From contig JBLDXI010000024.1 in NCBI GenBank assembly GCA_047495785.1, positions 4,278,001 through 4,342,000 of the forward strand: a DNA stretch of 64,000 bases, given 5' to 3'. Positions 49,344-63,800 of the stretch are shown here, in pieces. The position numbers and the translations under genes were made by a program. Numbering within the stretch: the stretch's first letter is position 1; every line of letters begins with the position of its first letter. The notes beneath the pieces were generated by a model. That model was not told the origin of the DNA. It ran no database searches and was given only the letters and a program-made list of their open reading frames with translations. Origin of the DNA: Lepidodermella squamata. Taxonomy: Eukaryota > Gastrotricha.

Positions 49344-50239
49344 GTATTATTGGCTATATCTGAAAATGCCGTTGACCAACTTACAATATCAAACTAGACT
49401 GGGAGCTAGAGGTTTTCCACCTCGAATATATAGACTGTTATAGTTAAGGTGAATGTTGCTTGGCTGCATTGTTTGCATAGTATAACAGTTAATTCATTTT
49501 TCTCGAATCTTCAAACCTCCAGCAGTGGCCTTGTCATAAATAAATCGCGACAATTTTACACTGATCAATTTTCAAGGAAAATCTGCCTTTCCAGCGGCAC
49601 AAGCTGTCACTCCATAAGCGGCATTCAATACTTCAAGGTGTGTAAGAACCTCCTTCATATTGATGCATGTGGTATTTATTACCTTATGCATAAAAGATTA
49701 GCCTATTTTTCACCGAGCAAAATAAATCTATAGTTCATAGTGTCAAGCCTCTTGTATCATAGGGTCGAAAAGACGGTCCTTTGTTAAAGGACATTAATCA
49801 TGGCATATTTCTTTCATATCATTAAGATTTTATTGAGCGATAACAAATCCATATGCACCAGATTATCAAAAATGCACGCTTTCAGGCTCGCCCACGGTTC
49901 GCGCTAACTGGGATGAATAAATTAGACAATTCAGCGTTTGCCTCAATATCGCGAAATGCACGTCATAACAACGTTCCAAAAATAGAAGCAAGTTGAAGCA
50001 AACTATTGTTCAGCTTTTTTCGTGATGCCGTTGGAAGAATTCGAATACAAAGCCCGGAAGAAATCGCATTGAGCGGTTCCGTTATAATCAATTAGGTACC
50101 GTGCGATTCAACGATGAATAATTAGTTAGTCTTCGCTGCATTTCTCTACCTGGAAAAATGCAAAGCATCGTTTCAAGAGTTTTGGTTATAACCGGTCAAT
50201 AGCTGTATCGGTGCGCGTTTCAAGACGCTTAGAAACGCC

Positions 50240-50528
50240 CAATAAATGATGTATATATGAAAGATTACGAACCGCGACAATTCTACAGTGGAATAAGTGG
50301 ATAAAACTTTCAGCTGTTTAATAATAAATGGGGGCTAACAATAGCATAAGTTAACAACTGCTATGGTATACAAACTCTCAATAAATGATGCATATATGAA
50401 AGATTACGCATCGCGACAATTCTTCGGTGGAATGAGTTACGAATACTTTCAGCACTTAAATAAAAAATGGGGCTAACAATAGCATACAACAATAAAAGCA
50501 ATAAACAACTCTAGTGCTATACAAACTA
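50240..50528. repeat. Tandem duplication of about 145 bp, two copies
   Basis: Copy 1 at 50240-50378 and copy 2 at 50379-50528. Both start CAATAAATGATG and share TATATGAAAGATTACG, CGCGACAATTCT and GGGGCTAACAATAGCATA, with about 10-15 percent differences by eye. Confidence 0.85.
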
Positions 50529-51139
50529 TGTACCTATCTTAAAAAAAGATACAATTACATTTTAAGATAAGCAGTAATGCAAAATTGATCACACATCTAG
50601 GTCGGTTCAGAAATTGTAACAATCGGAACGCACCGAACGACAAAGTCGTGCTTGGCAACCCGTGGTTCACCTAGAAATTGATTAGAAATAAAGTAGCGAA
50701 TGAGAACTCAGCCGTTCTGGGCTACCTTTTGTTCATTTTCAGTATGGCGGCATGTATTCGAGCATGAGTTTCCGATTCGCCGCTTCCAAATTGCTCGTTG
50801 CTGGAATTCGAGATTTAATAAGCTAAGATTTAATAATTACTCATGGGTGTAGCCACGAAAAGTTCATCTGAGAAATATCGAAACAAATTATCGCTTAAGC
50901 CCATTATGGTGGTGATATTTTATAAAATACCTTCTACCTATCCGGATTAAACTGTTTTTATTGATCGTGAATATTCATGCTTTTATCTGATTTTCCCCAA
51001 TTTTTAAAAATTACCTGGATCCTAAAAATGACAAATTTATTTTAATTTATTTAATTTTAATTTTATTTAATTTTGATACTTCGGTGCGCCTTAAAAACTG
51101 AGGCTCAGCTCCTCTCGCTCAAACAGAGGTTTTTCATTA

Positions 51140-51310
51140 ACAGGGTACGGCGACAAAACTTCGCGAAACAGCACATTTTTTATTTCGCGACAAAACAGCG
51201 AAAACTTACAGTGTAAAAGATGCCTCGTCTTGCTGTTATGTCGCAAGTTAAAAAGTTGCTGTTTTGTCGCGTTTCCTGTTTTGGGTATTTGCTGTTATTA
51301 CGGTCTGCCA
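51140..51310. repeat. Dispersed repeat with GCTGTTTTG/CAAAACAGC inverted words
   Basis: Words such as GACAAAACAGCGA and TTGCTGTTTTG occur in both orientations. A related block is at 60120-60255 inside gene B. It may be a small foldback element family. Confidence 0.55.
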
Positions 51311-51842
51311 CTAACAGACTTCCTCCATATTAAAGCTCCATATTATTGACTGGCACTGGTTCCCTTCATCTTTAATTTAGCAGCCCACTTGCAAGCCATT
51401 ACACATAAGTCAGCGGTCCAATAACCGTCCTTTTGTAAACGAGACATGAAATTTCTCGTTTTTTTTGAAAAGCAGCAATCAATTTTGTCTAAGAAGTCTG
51501 CTCATTTTTTCTGGGCAGCCTGTCAACATTAATCCATTTTTAGGTCGAATTAGACTTGTTTTTCTTCAAATTCTGTATGAAATAATAAATAACACTGCCG
51601 AACACACCTTTATTAATCAATATCGTCAAAGTCAGAAATTTACACATCAGAAATTTACATTAGCGTATTGCGTATTTTCTCGAAGAGCAGCGCAGCAAAA
51701 AACATCGATAATAATAATATGATTCATCTACTTATCAAAGTGTAATTTTCATCTCTATCAAAGTGTAATAAACCTCTATCATTTATTCATTGTCGTTCAA
51801 ATTGCTTGATGTTGTCATTTTCCATCGACGATTTTCAATCAC

Positions 51843-54800
51843 TCAGTGCGTCGGATAGGGATTCAGTTGACTGTTGCCGCCTTGTTTCTTCGAATCATAC
51901 ATCCCCCGAACGGATCCGACTGGCAGGCTACCGGTCTGCTTTTTATTCGGGAAAATCATACCCCACAGTGACTTCTGACCCGGGTTGACCTGAGGTTTAA
52001 TAGCCGGTCCTTTTTGCAATGGATTCGACGTTGATTGTTTCTCGACTGGAGTTTCCTTCTTGACAGGCTTGTCCTTGAACATGATATCGTGCATAGCTGG
52101 TTTGTCAATTTGTGGCAAGACTATCTGCTTCGGCGGCACTGGTGCGTTTGCATTGAATTCAGGCAGCATTTGGCGGGGCACATCCTGAGGAATCGAAAGA
52201 GTCACTGTAGCAGGTAGGCGGGGTTGTTCGACATTTTTCACGACATGACCCCGTTGTGTGATGAGCTTGTCGCCATGTAGGAACAGCTTGGGATCTTTGA
52301 CATGCTTGGTGGTGTTCAATGCTTGGGAGACTTGACGCTGAACAGGGTTCGTCCGTCTTTGCAGCTGTAATGCATGCAATTTCATGTCCATCCAATGCAT
52401 CAGGCAACGCTCGCGTTTCGCAACTCGTTCATAAGCATCGTCTTCGATTCGCGACTCAACAAAGCGCGAGAAGCGATGAATCGAAAATTCCACTGGAGTA
52501 TAAATAAATTGATACATCAATAAAATAGCAAGGGCTTACATTTCGCTAGATTTCGTTCTCCAATAGGTTTGAACCTAGTTGCAGCGGTTTCCTTGTTCTC
52601 AAGAGCTTTGGAAACAGTAAATGTCAGCTCATCTGCCATGTAGCTGGAGAGTTCATGGTCCCAGTTTGTGTTTTCTTCGACATTATCAGCAACTTGGCTG
52701 TACGTGACTGAAATTATTGTCATGAAAACCTGAACAGCCAAAAACATGACAATGGTTGAGTAAGCCATGCAGAAAAGCATGATATAACGCGAGGTGAAGC
52801 TCAGAGACATCAAAGACCCAGTTACTCCGATGATATTCTGAACCAGAGTCATAATCGAAGCGGTGAAAGATTGAAACTCATCGCAAGTCGTATTAAGGCT
52901 CAGATAGCCAAGTTCCGCGAATAGAACAGTTATAAGAACGAAAGCGAAGAGGAATGACGACAGATCGCCTTTACCCTTGGAGAGCGTTCCCAAGAAGATA
53001 CACCAGTATTTGTTGAAGGTGAGGTGGCGGAAAAATAGAAGCATCGTCATGAAAAAAGTGATTCCGTACAGATTAGCCATCAGAGCTTCCCAGTTGACCA
53101 GAAGATCGAAGTTTACGAACGATGTCCTGTCGGTCTGAAGACGAGTGACAGCTTTCATAACAACAAGAATTCGAGCAATGAACAATCCAACGATGGCCAA
53201 GGCTATCAATATCTGACACAGCTCTAGCAAATTCCAGCCGTCTTTTCGGAATTTTGTGAAGCCTTGCTTCTTCATTTTGATACAGATCTTGACCAGATGC
53301 GAGATAACAAGCAGAATCCAAATTCCTTGAATGGCGAAGATAAAGATTGAACTGGCCCCGATGTATTGGTAAAGCTGCAGAGGATACATTCTTGCGTGAT
53401 AAGTCATTCCTCCAGCACTCAAGGCTTCGAAAACTACTTTCACCGAAATGAACAAATTGACCTGAGCATTGAACAGGACCAAGTCGACGAATAGGACTGA
53501 AGTTGCGTTATCTAGCCATCTTTTCGACTTCAGCCCAGCAACGAAAGCTTGAGCTTTCCCAAGATTCACGGGCAGGTCGACGTAATACCCACCGCTTGTG
53601 TAAGTTGCTTGCCAGCCTGAGTAAGGAATACCACTGTCTTCTCGATGAATCCAAGGAGACTGATCTGTTGTGACATTCTCGGGCGCCCATGCAGTATTAT
53701 TCTTGTTGTAAGTCCAATTGAAATTCGAAAACTGTCTGGTCTCAGTGTCCACTCCGATTCCAAGTTGGCCGACGTATTGATTCTGACACTTTGTAGTGTT
53801 GCCCACTAGTAGATCTGCGAAATTTTTGACGTAATGAGGAATCGGCGACGTCTCCAGCAAACAAGGGGCTGAAGCAATGGCCTCCGATGTGAATAATTCA
53901 GGTCATTTTAATTAAAGCTAACTCACCTGAGCGGACTCTTTGTTGCCTCAAGCGAATAGGCCCGAGGACTACCACATCATGATTGAGAACTTGATATATA
54001 TTTTTCGAGTTGAATTTCAAGCCCTTGCTCAACTGGTTGGCAGTGAAAAACTGCGGCAAAAGGTTGTTATTCAGCCAAGAGTAAATCAGGCTGTAGTCAT
54101 TAATCACACTCATCTGTGGTACAGTGGGCATCTGGACTAATGGCTTCAAATCCCCGATTTGTTGATAGGCCAGTCTGTTCTGCGTCGCTGAGATTACGAT
54201 AGCAAAAGCAACAACGTAGATGATGTGGTGAAAAATTCCTCCGATGATGTTCCGCATGCGCTTAAACAGCTCCGATTTCTTGTTTGAACTGTTTTTCGAA
54301 AATGCCATCTTGCCAATGTCGAGACCGTCATCAGGCAGCGACAGCAAAGTTGAACTGCAGACGGAGAGTAGTGCGACCTTGACTGTTTGAATTAGAATGA
54401 TGTCCTGAACAACACTCATGACCATTCCACTGAGCCACTGCAGCGATTTCTCCTTGCCCCACATCAGGCTGTACATGACGATGAAGAAAGAAGAAGCTCC
54501 AACACAGCCAGCGACCACTAGAATTAAAGGAAATGCACGCATGGATTTAATTATATTGAAACTTACAGAACCATGCAATGATAGCGCAGTAGTACGGAAG
54601 TTGCAATGGCTTCTTTTCTTTCCTGTCGGCATCTCGTCGTTGTTTTCCCAAGGCCATGTTGAAAATTGTTGTGTAGTGGCTATTCTCAGCTGATCGACGT
54701 CGAATTCGCTTGAAAATGAAGGCCATTATGGCAGTTGGAGGGATGACGATGACACATCCAATGAAGCTTGCGTAGACTGTGAACCAGGACAGGCGGAAGA

Positions 54801-57800
54801 ATCCACCGATATTGACGCCGACTCGGGGTGATTTACTCTCCTTTCCGTAAAACATCGCGTTTACCAGCATGGCCATGAATAATGCACTGACTACACAAGC
54901 TAGCCGTTCGCATCTGGTCCAGTTACTCGGAAGAGGACGCCTCGTGATTGATAGCCATGGGTGAGAACTGAACAAGCCAACTCGAGAATGAGCGCTGACC
55001 AGATACTTGAAGCCTTTGATCTCATCTTCCGTTGCGAGCTCTTTGAACTTCATCTCTCCACTTTTCATGAGAGCTTTGGTCAAGAAAACAAACTTTTGCG
55101 CCTTCTCAATGTCGACCATGACAACTTTGTCTATTTGCATCTGAAGTGGCTTGCTGCCATGTGGAGCCCTGAATCGGCTGTGAATTCGAATTTCGATTGC
55201 CTCGATATGGCCAATCGGCAGAGTTGTAGTCATCATGAAATTGGCTGGTCTCCTGCCGTTGAAATTTGATTCTCTCTCGCAATCGTCAAGGACTCGCCAG
55301 TTCGTATCACTGATGTCACCGTAAGCTCGGAGTAGAACCACAGGCTTCAGATGGTGGTTCTTTACGCCGAAGTGATCGACGGAAACGAGGTATTTGTGTG
55401 TTTCGTGCGGCTTGTTGCTCTTCAGAGGCATGAATGCCCACTCCTTGATGTCCAGCTTGTCAAATCGCCAAACAACAATCACTCCGATGATGAAGAAAAC
55501 AACTGCGGCAACTTGGAACGCGAGTACGAATGCGTTATCCGATACAAGCGTTGCAAAATTGGCGAAAATGTCCGAGAATTCAATAGTGTTAGGTGAGATC
55601 ACGAGATCAGCTCCGAAATAGCCAAAGTAAGATGATTTGAAAGTAACGGCGGATTCAGTCGAACTTGGATCGAGTTCGAAATCGTCCTCAGAGTTCGTTT
55701 GAGAAGCATCGCGCCTTTTCCTTGAATTTGTGTTTCGTGCCTTGGCGAATCCTACCTTGAGATGGTAACCATAGCATCGCTGCATTTCGCAAGCATCGGC
55801 TGGTAAGTCATCCATAGTTGAAAAGCTGGAGAAATTTTTCTTTGTATAGACATGCATCTTGAATGAAACATTTCCGCTTCCTGAGAATCCCTGAATTTCA
55901 ACGAAATTCTGCAATGCTGACTGTGGAATCACTATTCGCAGTTCGACATCTGTATTGTAGCTTGATTTGAGTTCTCCGAGGCTGGTATTCAAACTAGTGC
56001 TAACACTGGTTTGAGTGACATTTAGCGACCAGGTGCAGCTCTTGACTGTAGGAGTGCTGTTCAAAGCTAGATATGCCGTGTAATTGTACTTGATGACCGG
56101 GAATATCAGCACAAAATCTCCAGAGCCCGATGAAACTGGGAATATAGCCAATGATCCCAATGAATCCGCATTCGTACTCACGTCGCATGAAATTTTACTA
56201 ACGTCACACTGGGCATCAGACTTTTGAACGCTAAGCATAGCTGCCTTGGAGACAACAGGCTTTCCAGTTATTTTTACCTGATAGCCTTTTTTGAGAATTA
56301 GCTCTTTCTTCTGATAGAGAAGTTTAACCGAAATGGTTGGCATGTTGAACGGCTGCTTTGGGTCGAGGACATTAACGATGTAAGCTGTTACGACAACAGT
56401 GACGGTTTCTGTTTCTTTAATCGAGACTCCTGATGCTTTGGAATCGATAAATTCTGCGGCCGAAGTCGTATTGGGAAACGCCACAGCAGCGTGGACGGTT
56501 TCCACTTTCAAATTTGGCAGCCTCTTGGCGTCTATTACATTTAGAAGTATCGAAAAGAATTTGCCACTGAATGTGAAGTTTTTTCCCGTTTTCACGTTGG
56601 TCTCGACCATTTTCAGCATGCCATCAATCATTTGGTTGAAATTTTGGTATAGCTTTGATGACTGCAAAATTATAATTTATTAGTGGGTTTACCCGATTGT
56701 GCTGTTCGACGTTCACGAACCTCATCAGCTGATAGTGCAGCTTTAGGGCTCGGTGTTGTTGTCGCGGCTGAACCAGTGTTGCATTTGGAGTTTTTATCAT
56801 TTAGAGTAAGCGATAGCGGGCTCGTTTCCTCGGTAGTAGTAACTGATTCAGACATCGCGAACATGACGGAACTAGCTGCTTCAGCGTAAGCCAATGAAAT
56901 GTTGGCTACAATCTCTGGATCCATCTGACTTGCTAGGTCTGCGTATTTAGCCATGACAGGGGCCATGTCTGTGATGAACTTTGTTGACGACACAGCTAAA
57001 GCAGTTGTATTCTCAGTAGAGCTGATGCGCGTCGAAGCCTCAACCGCAACAGAACTGAGTGGGGTGGCTGCTGCTATCAAAGTCTGAGGTGGCATTGCAG
57101 CTATGAATGAGATCGAAACCGCTGCTGGTGCTAAACTTGTTTCGTTCTTCTTCTCCGAGCAATCCTTGCCCGTCCAACTTCCAACGCAGGTGCAAACATT
57201 CGGCTGAGCACAAATTCCGCCGTTTTTACACTCCCCAATGCTGGAGCAGGATGCTATATAACTCAATGGTTAGAACTGTGGCATCTTTAAAGAATTTAGA
57301 GCTTACGAAATGCGCAGGTCGTACCATTCCAGCCGGATGCACAACTGCAAACATTGATACCAACACAGGTACCTCCGTTGTAGCAGGATCCTAAGCTAGA
57401 GCAATCAACGTTAGAAATCTCGCATCTCGGTCCGCGCCATTTGCTCGTACAAGTGCAGTTGTCCGGTGCCGAGCAAATGCCGCCGTTTAAACACCCACCA
57501 ATTGATGTACAATTCGCTATGCGTTAAACATTTCGTATGCCAATCAGCAGGGGTAAAATTCCACTCACGCGTTGTACAATTCAAGCCAATCCAGCCTTTT
57601 ATACATAAACAGGAATTTGGATTTACACAAGTTCCTCCGTTCATACATCCCCCTAACGATGCGCAATCGGCTGAAAACACAAAACAGCTATCGCAAGAAC
57701 TGATTTAAAATGCCAGAGATGTCACCTGTCTGGCAAGCAGAACCTAACCATCCAGTGTTACACGTGCAAGTATTCGGCGCAACGCACGATCCACCATTTG

Positions 57801-60800
57801 TACAGAATAGCGAGCAAACAGCTTTATAGAAGCCGATTTCAGTATGTTTCTTGTTTCATTTCTAGTATCGCGCCTTACGTGTATTGCAATCAGAACCAGT
57901 CCAACCAGCTGCGCAGGTGCAAATATTGGGAGCAGTGCAAGATGATCCATTTGCGCAAGCAGGAGAACAGATAGCTGAGAAACCGATGATGCTTACATGC
58001 AAGAGTTATAGACTTTATTCATACCGGTTGAACAGTTGGAACCAGTCCAGCCTACTGCACATGAGCAAGTATTAGGGTTGGAGCAAGTTCCGCCATTCAA
58101 ACAACTGCCAACAGACGTACAGCTCGCTGGAAGCATGCAAAAGGAAATTCCCATTTGCAAGAAAAAACCAATTTTACCTATATTACAAGTTGGGCCTTGC
58201 CAGCCTAGGGTGCAGCTGCACAAATTCGGCGCCGAGCAAGATCCGCCATTTAAACAGCCACCAATTGAAGTACAATTCGCTATGAGTTAACAAATTCCTA
58301 GGCTAATCAGGTAGAAATAGGTTCAACTCACGCGTTGCACAGTTCAAGCCAGTCCAGCCATTGTTGCATGCACAGGAATTGGGAGCCACACAAGTTCCTC
58401 CGTTAAAACATCCACCTAAAGATGTGCAATCGGCTGAAAACACTACAGCTATCACACAAATTAATGTCCAATGGCAGCGATTTCACCTGTCTCGCAAACC
58501 GAACCTAACCAGCCAGCATTACATGTGCAAGAATTGGGCGCCACACACGATCCACCATTTTTACAGGCTAGCGAGCAAATAGCTACAAACGTCGATAGGT
58601 ATTACACGCTGTTTCATCTCTAGCATCCAGCCTTACGAGTGCTGCAATCAGATCCAGTCCAGCCAGCTGCGCAGGTGCAGATATTGGGAGCAGTGCAAGA
58701 TGAGCCATTTGCGCAAGCAGGAGAACAGACAGCTTGGGAAAAACAAAGGTATAGAGGGCAATATGTGGGCTTATTTCATACCAGTTGAACAGTTGGCACC
58801 AGTCCAGCCTGCTGCACATGAGCAAGTATTAGGACTGGAGCACGTGCCGCCATTTAAACAGTTGCCAATTGAAGCGCAGCTAGCTGAAAACGGATGTAAT
58901 ATATTTCCCGTGAGGCTATGCCTGCTTACCTAGTCCACATGCAAGGCCTTGCCAGCCTTGTGTGCAATTGCAGGCATTCGGCGCGGCACAAGTTCCCCCG
59001 TTTGCACAGGCTTGGGTGCAAATAGCTAGAAGCAGCGTTTAAAATCGCGAGAGGCAAATTATCGCTTTGACCTACGAATGTTACACGTCGCACCAGTCCA
59101 ACCCGGCACGCAGATGCAGGTGTTTGAAGCTGTGCAAGTCCCTCCATTCATGCACGATAAGCACGTGCAATTCGGCCCCACCCAGCCTTGGGCGCATGTA
59201 CAGGTGTTAGGCCCGGTGCACGTTCCTCCATTAGCACAACCACCCAGTGCCGAGCAGTCAGCTAGAATTGAAATTTGAATAAAATGAGTAGGTACTCATA
59301 TGATTAGATTCCTCGTTGCTCGCGGTAAGAGATGAACGGTTCTATATCGGATCATTACGGGAGAAAGCAAATACCTATGTTACACGTGGAACCTTTCCAA
59401 CCGGGTGCACAAGAGCAGTTGTTTGGCCCCGTACACGTTCCTCCATTAGCGCAACCACCCAGGGTCGAGCAGTCAGCTATAGAAATAGAATAAAATTGAT
59501 TTTCCTTTCTTGAAATGATTCACCATATTGAATCAACAAATACCTGTGTCACACGTAGAACCCGTCCACCCAGCAGTACAATTGCACGTGTTCGGAGCGA
59601 TGCATGTTCCGCCATTTGAACAAAGGCCGGTTGTGGCGGAGCAGCTTGCTGCAAGGAGTAACAACAGTTCAGAGCAATAAATGCATGTTTTATCTTACGA
59701 GTGTTGCAATCTGCCCCGCGCCATCCAGCTGCGCAAGTGCAGACATTGGGACTGCTACATGTCGCTCCATTCTTGCAACCACCAATGCCGGTACAAACAG
59801 CTAAATATTAGTTTAGGGCATTTTACTGCAATTGGGGAATTTGGAACATACGAGTAGAACAATCAGGCCCCGACCAGCCAGCATTGCATGAGCAATTATT
59901 ATTTCCAATACAAATGCCATTGGAATTGCAGTTGGATAACGCTGAACAATTCGCTAGTACAGCTGTAAAACAAATCGACAAATGCTAGGAAAAGTTTGAA
60001 ACGTAGTTAGCAAATGTTTCTGTTGCGTTTGAAAGGTGATACCACGCACTCATCTTAACAAAAAGAACAAAGTACTGCATAATAAATGAAAAAATATTCC
60101 TGAAACGTTATTAGGGTTTGGCGCCAAGACAGCAACTGCATATAATGGCAAATGTGACAAAACAGCGAATATCGTATGCAAAACCTTCGGCTGTTATGAC
60201 GCCAGTTGTAACATTTGCTGTTTTGGGCATTTTCGGTTATGACGGCCGGCCGAAGGGTTATATTTCATGAAAACTGCCGGTTAATAATGCGGCTCCTTTC
60301 AAACGCGACGCTATAATATTATATGGCAAAAGCTTACGAGTACAAGGGCCGACATTTCCAACCCACTGTTTAGACGTAGCGCATGTCAACGTTGCGTAGG
60401 AAAGACTTGTACCATTGAAGATATAATTAGGAGTGCTGCATCGATATTCCCAGACACTGCCTCGAGTATTTCGCATCTCTGGCGCGACTACCGTTGGAAC
60501 TGTGAAATTGTTAGTCGTATTCGGAAATGTAGGAGGATCTGGACAGCGTGTTGAGACGCAGGTATGCATGGCGCCAGTCAGAGATCCATTCGGAGAGGTG
60601 CAAGTTTTAGTAAGATCGCCAGCTGCCGACTCAAAGTTGTCATCACATTCGTAGACTATGGTATAGATGCCAGCGTTGTTTGTTACGGAAGCAATGTGCG
60701 AGTTCGTCCCAGTCGTATTAGGCAGGGATCCGCATAGCCCACGGCAGTCAATGGGATTTCCAGTCCAATATGAGGTTTGTGATGTTTTGTTGCATGTTGA

Positions 60801-63800
60801 TATTGCCCAGTCTTGAGAAGCTAATGCATTCCGGTAGTATGGGTAATTTTTACACGTATAGTTCACGGACAGGGTCGATGGCATCCCAACTATTTCCATT
60901 TGGGTGTTCGGCATTCCAGGAGGAGGCCCGCAGTCGGCTGACACGTGGCTAAGAAGTTCATTGCGGTAGTATGTATCCGTCGTTGTGCTGACTGCTCCAT
61001 CTCCGGGCTTGCAAACAAGGCTTCGCAAACTGCAAGAATTAGAAGTTTGGCTGTAAACGAATAGAACGCACGAAAATGCCGTATAGCTCGTGCATCTAGC
61101 CATGCAAAGCTCAGGGGTAGAGATATTAGTCAAAGTATATGATGTTCCTGAATTGCTGCACTGGTATTTCGGGGCTTTGATAAATTTGCCGCTTGGAACA
61201 ATTCGGCGTATCTTCATCTCAGTGCGCGCCACTGCCGTTATGTATACACCGTTGAAATTCTGCCAGAAAGTGTTCTTATAATCCGAAGTCTGAGGGCCAT
61301 ACAAGTTATTTAAATTGCTTCGACTCAATCCGGACGTGCAAGTGGGCAAAAATAACCACCAACCCCCTGAAGTACATTTGTCCAATACAAACGGCTGACC
61401 GTTATGGTACACAAAAGAGTCCCCAATTGTGGAATCGGCGCTATATCCAGCAATGTTTAGGCTGCTCGACTCCCCTGTGAGGTAAAATGAGCTGTATAGC
61501 GCATATCCCCAAGTGTTCGCCATGCCGATTTGAATCAGTAGCTCGTAGTCTCCAGCCTGTGTCAGTGCTCTGATTTTGGAGTTACCAAGCCAATAGCTGG
61601 TTGATGGATCGCCAAATCCAGCTTCGTCAGCAGTCAAGTTTTGTGAGAAACTCTGATTTCCGTTTACGCGACGTTGAATAACTGTCCAACCTCCACCCAA
61701 TGTATCTTGATCGCAATACGCCGGAAAGCTGCCGACTGTCGTCTCATTTAACGTGAACACGCCGGATTCACTCGGTAACCCCATCGCTGAGTTGTAGCTT
61801 TGAATAGCACTACAATCATAGGGCAATGGCCGCTCTGGAGGGCACAGCGGTTGAGTTAAGAAAAAGTATGATAGATGAAATCAACTTACGGTAGCACGCT
61901 AGAGGCTCCCCGGAGTACACACCGAAGTTAGTGGATATCACTTTCTCTTCGCTACCAACGGCGTAATACTTTCTGTTGCAATCGTATCTTACGATGTTGA
62001 AGACAGACGCCAGCGATGTTGTAGTAGCATTTGGAATATTCTTAAGGTTAGCTATTATATTGGTAAAACAATAATTGTAAAAATGGCGCCATAATAGATT
62101 CAGTCTCACGAAGTTTTCTCCGTTGAATCAGCATTTTGATGGATTTAATAGACAGTGTTCCCCATTTTAAGGTCGCATTTGCGGGATTAGAGGACATTTT
62201 GTTATTCAAGTTCGAGTCGAAGGCACAGTCGCTCGGGAACCACCAACCTCCGGTAAATGCGTATTGGGTGAAGCACCAATAAGCGGGGCCTTGATCAGAA
62301 GTGGAAAACTGCTGATAATTGTGTTTACTTGACAGCATATCCCCAGCGTTGCCTGAGTAAGGGCCGACATATAGTCCATAACCATCGCCTTCGCTACTGA
62401 CTTGAAAATCTCGGTAATATGCCCGCAGCTCTGTATTGTTCTGTAATACAACTCTGATTGCCAACTGATAGTCGCTATCTTTGGTCAGTTTGTACAAATT
62501 CTCGTTACCTGCCATTTCATTTGATGGGAATGGAAATAGGTAAAGGAAAGTTCATACCAATCCAATAGTCTTTATTCAAGCCGAAAGGCGCAACGTTGAA
62601 TCCATTTTTGTAATCTTGCCAGGTTCTGGCGAAAGATGTCGTATTGTAAATCTGTTGTTGGATCACCTATTGAACAAAAGCTTCAAACGTCCGCAAACCA
62701 GTATAATAAAGCTCACCGTCCATCCAACATCTGCTGTCACGTAACTCAGCGGATCACATATCACCTGTAACGGTCCAACTTTTGGGTGGTAGATCCAATA
62801 AACTGTATCTACGCTGTAAACTTTTGTGGCGTATATATCCATGCAATCTTGGGGTTTGGAGACAACTAAGGTACAGTTCGGTTAAACATCCAGAATTAGT
62901 AATGTTCGCAAAATTACCAGGCTTTATCATCATAACACTAGAAGCTAGAGATATGTTTCTGCCTTTCCAAGAGTTCCAAAACAGCCCCATTTCCCACGAG
63001 TTGGCGCCGACCATTCCATTCATGTTAGCATCAGAACAGTCTGGATTAACTGGGTCTCCGTTGGTCGGATTTTTGAACCACCAACCCCCGGGTCGCTTTT
63101 GAGCGCAGGTGCGTCCTTTCGGCTGGTCGTAAGTCTGGAATGGTTGCTGGTTTGAGCTTACCAAGGATTCACCAGGGTGATCTGACATGGTTGCATTCAA
63201 AGTAGATATCGCCAATGTGTAGTTCACGTTGTCCAATATAGAAATTGACATATATGCCGCGGTTCGCCTGTCCCCAATCGTATCCTCCAAAACTACGGCA
63301 AGCATGTATTGAACACCCGTGACAGCTTTGTTCGTTAGCTGAAATATGATCGAATTGCCGATATAATGTGAGCCGTTCAGGCTTCCGAATCCAGTTTCGT
63401 AGGCTGCCCACGTTTTATTAAAGTCCAACCCATCGTTCTTGTTGCGCTGAATCACCGTCCAGCCGCCACCGAGGGCTACCATTTCGCAGAAAACAGAAAT
63501 TGCAGCTGCAGATCCAACCGGAGTTATTTGATATACACCGCTTGGGGCGTGAGGATTGCTCGCAAGAATGTCATTGCAATCCACCGGCTTTGGATAAACT
63601 TGCACTGTAATTGTAGCACATAATAAATCCATCTTTAAACTTCCGAAATTCGGAAACTGACTTGGCAACACATCGTGCGGTTTGTTCCTGCGAATCATCA
63701 TCTTGGTCGATCTCATGCCGAGATTAAACCCTTTGAACGTGTTGTAAATTGGCATTTCATTTGGAACTTCTGACCCGAATAAGCTAAGAGGAGGAGAATT

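Larger units (their letters stand above)
49344..51842. other. Intergenic region between gene B (3' end) and gene A (5' end)
   Basis: About 2.5 kb without a supported gene. It holds a two-copy tandem repeat (50240-50528), a repeat rich in GACAAAACAGCGA words (51140-51310), and the promoter region of gene A on its left part. Confidence 0.5.
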
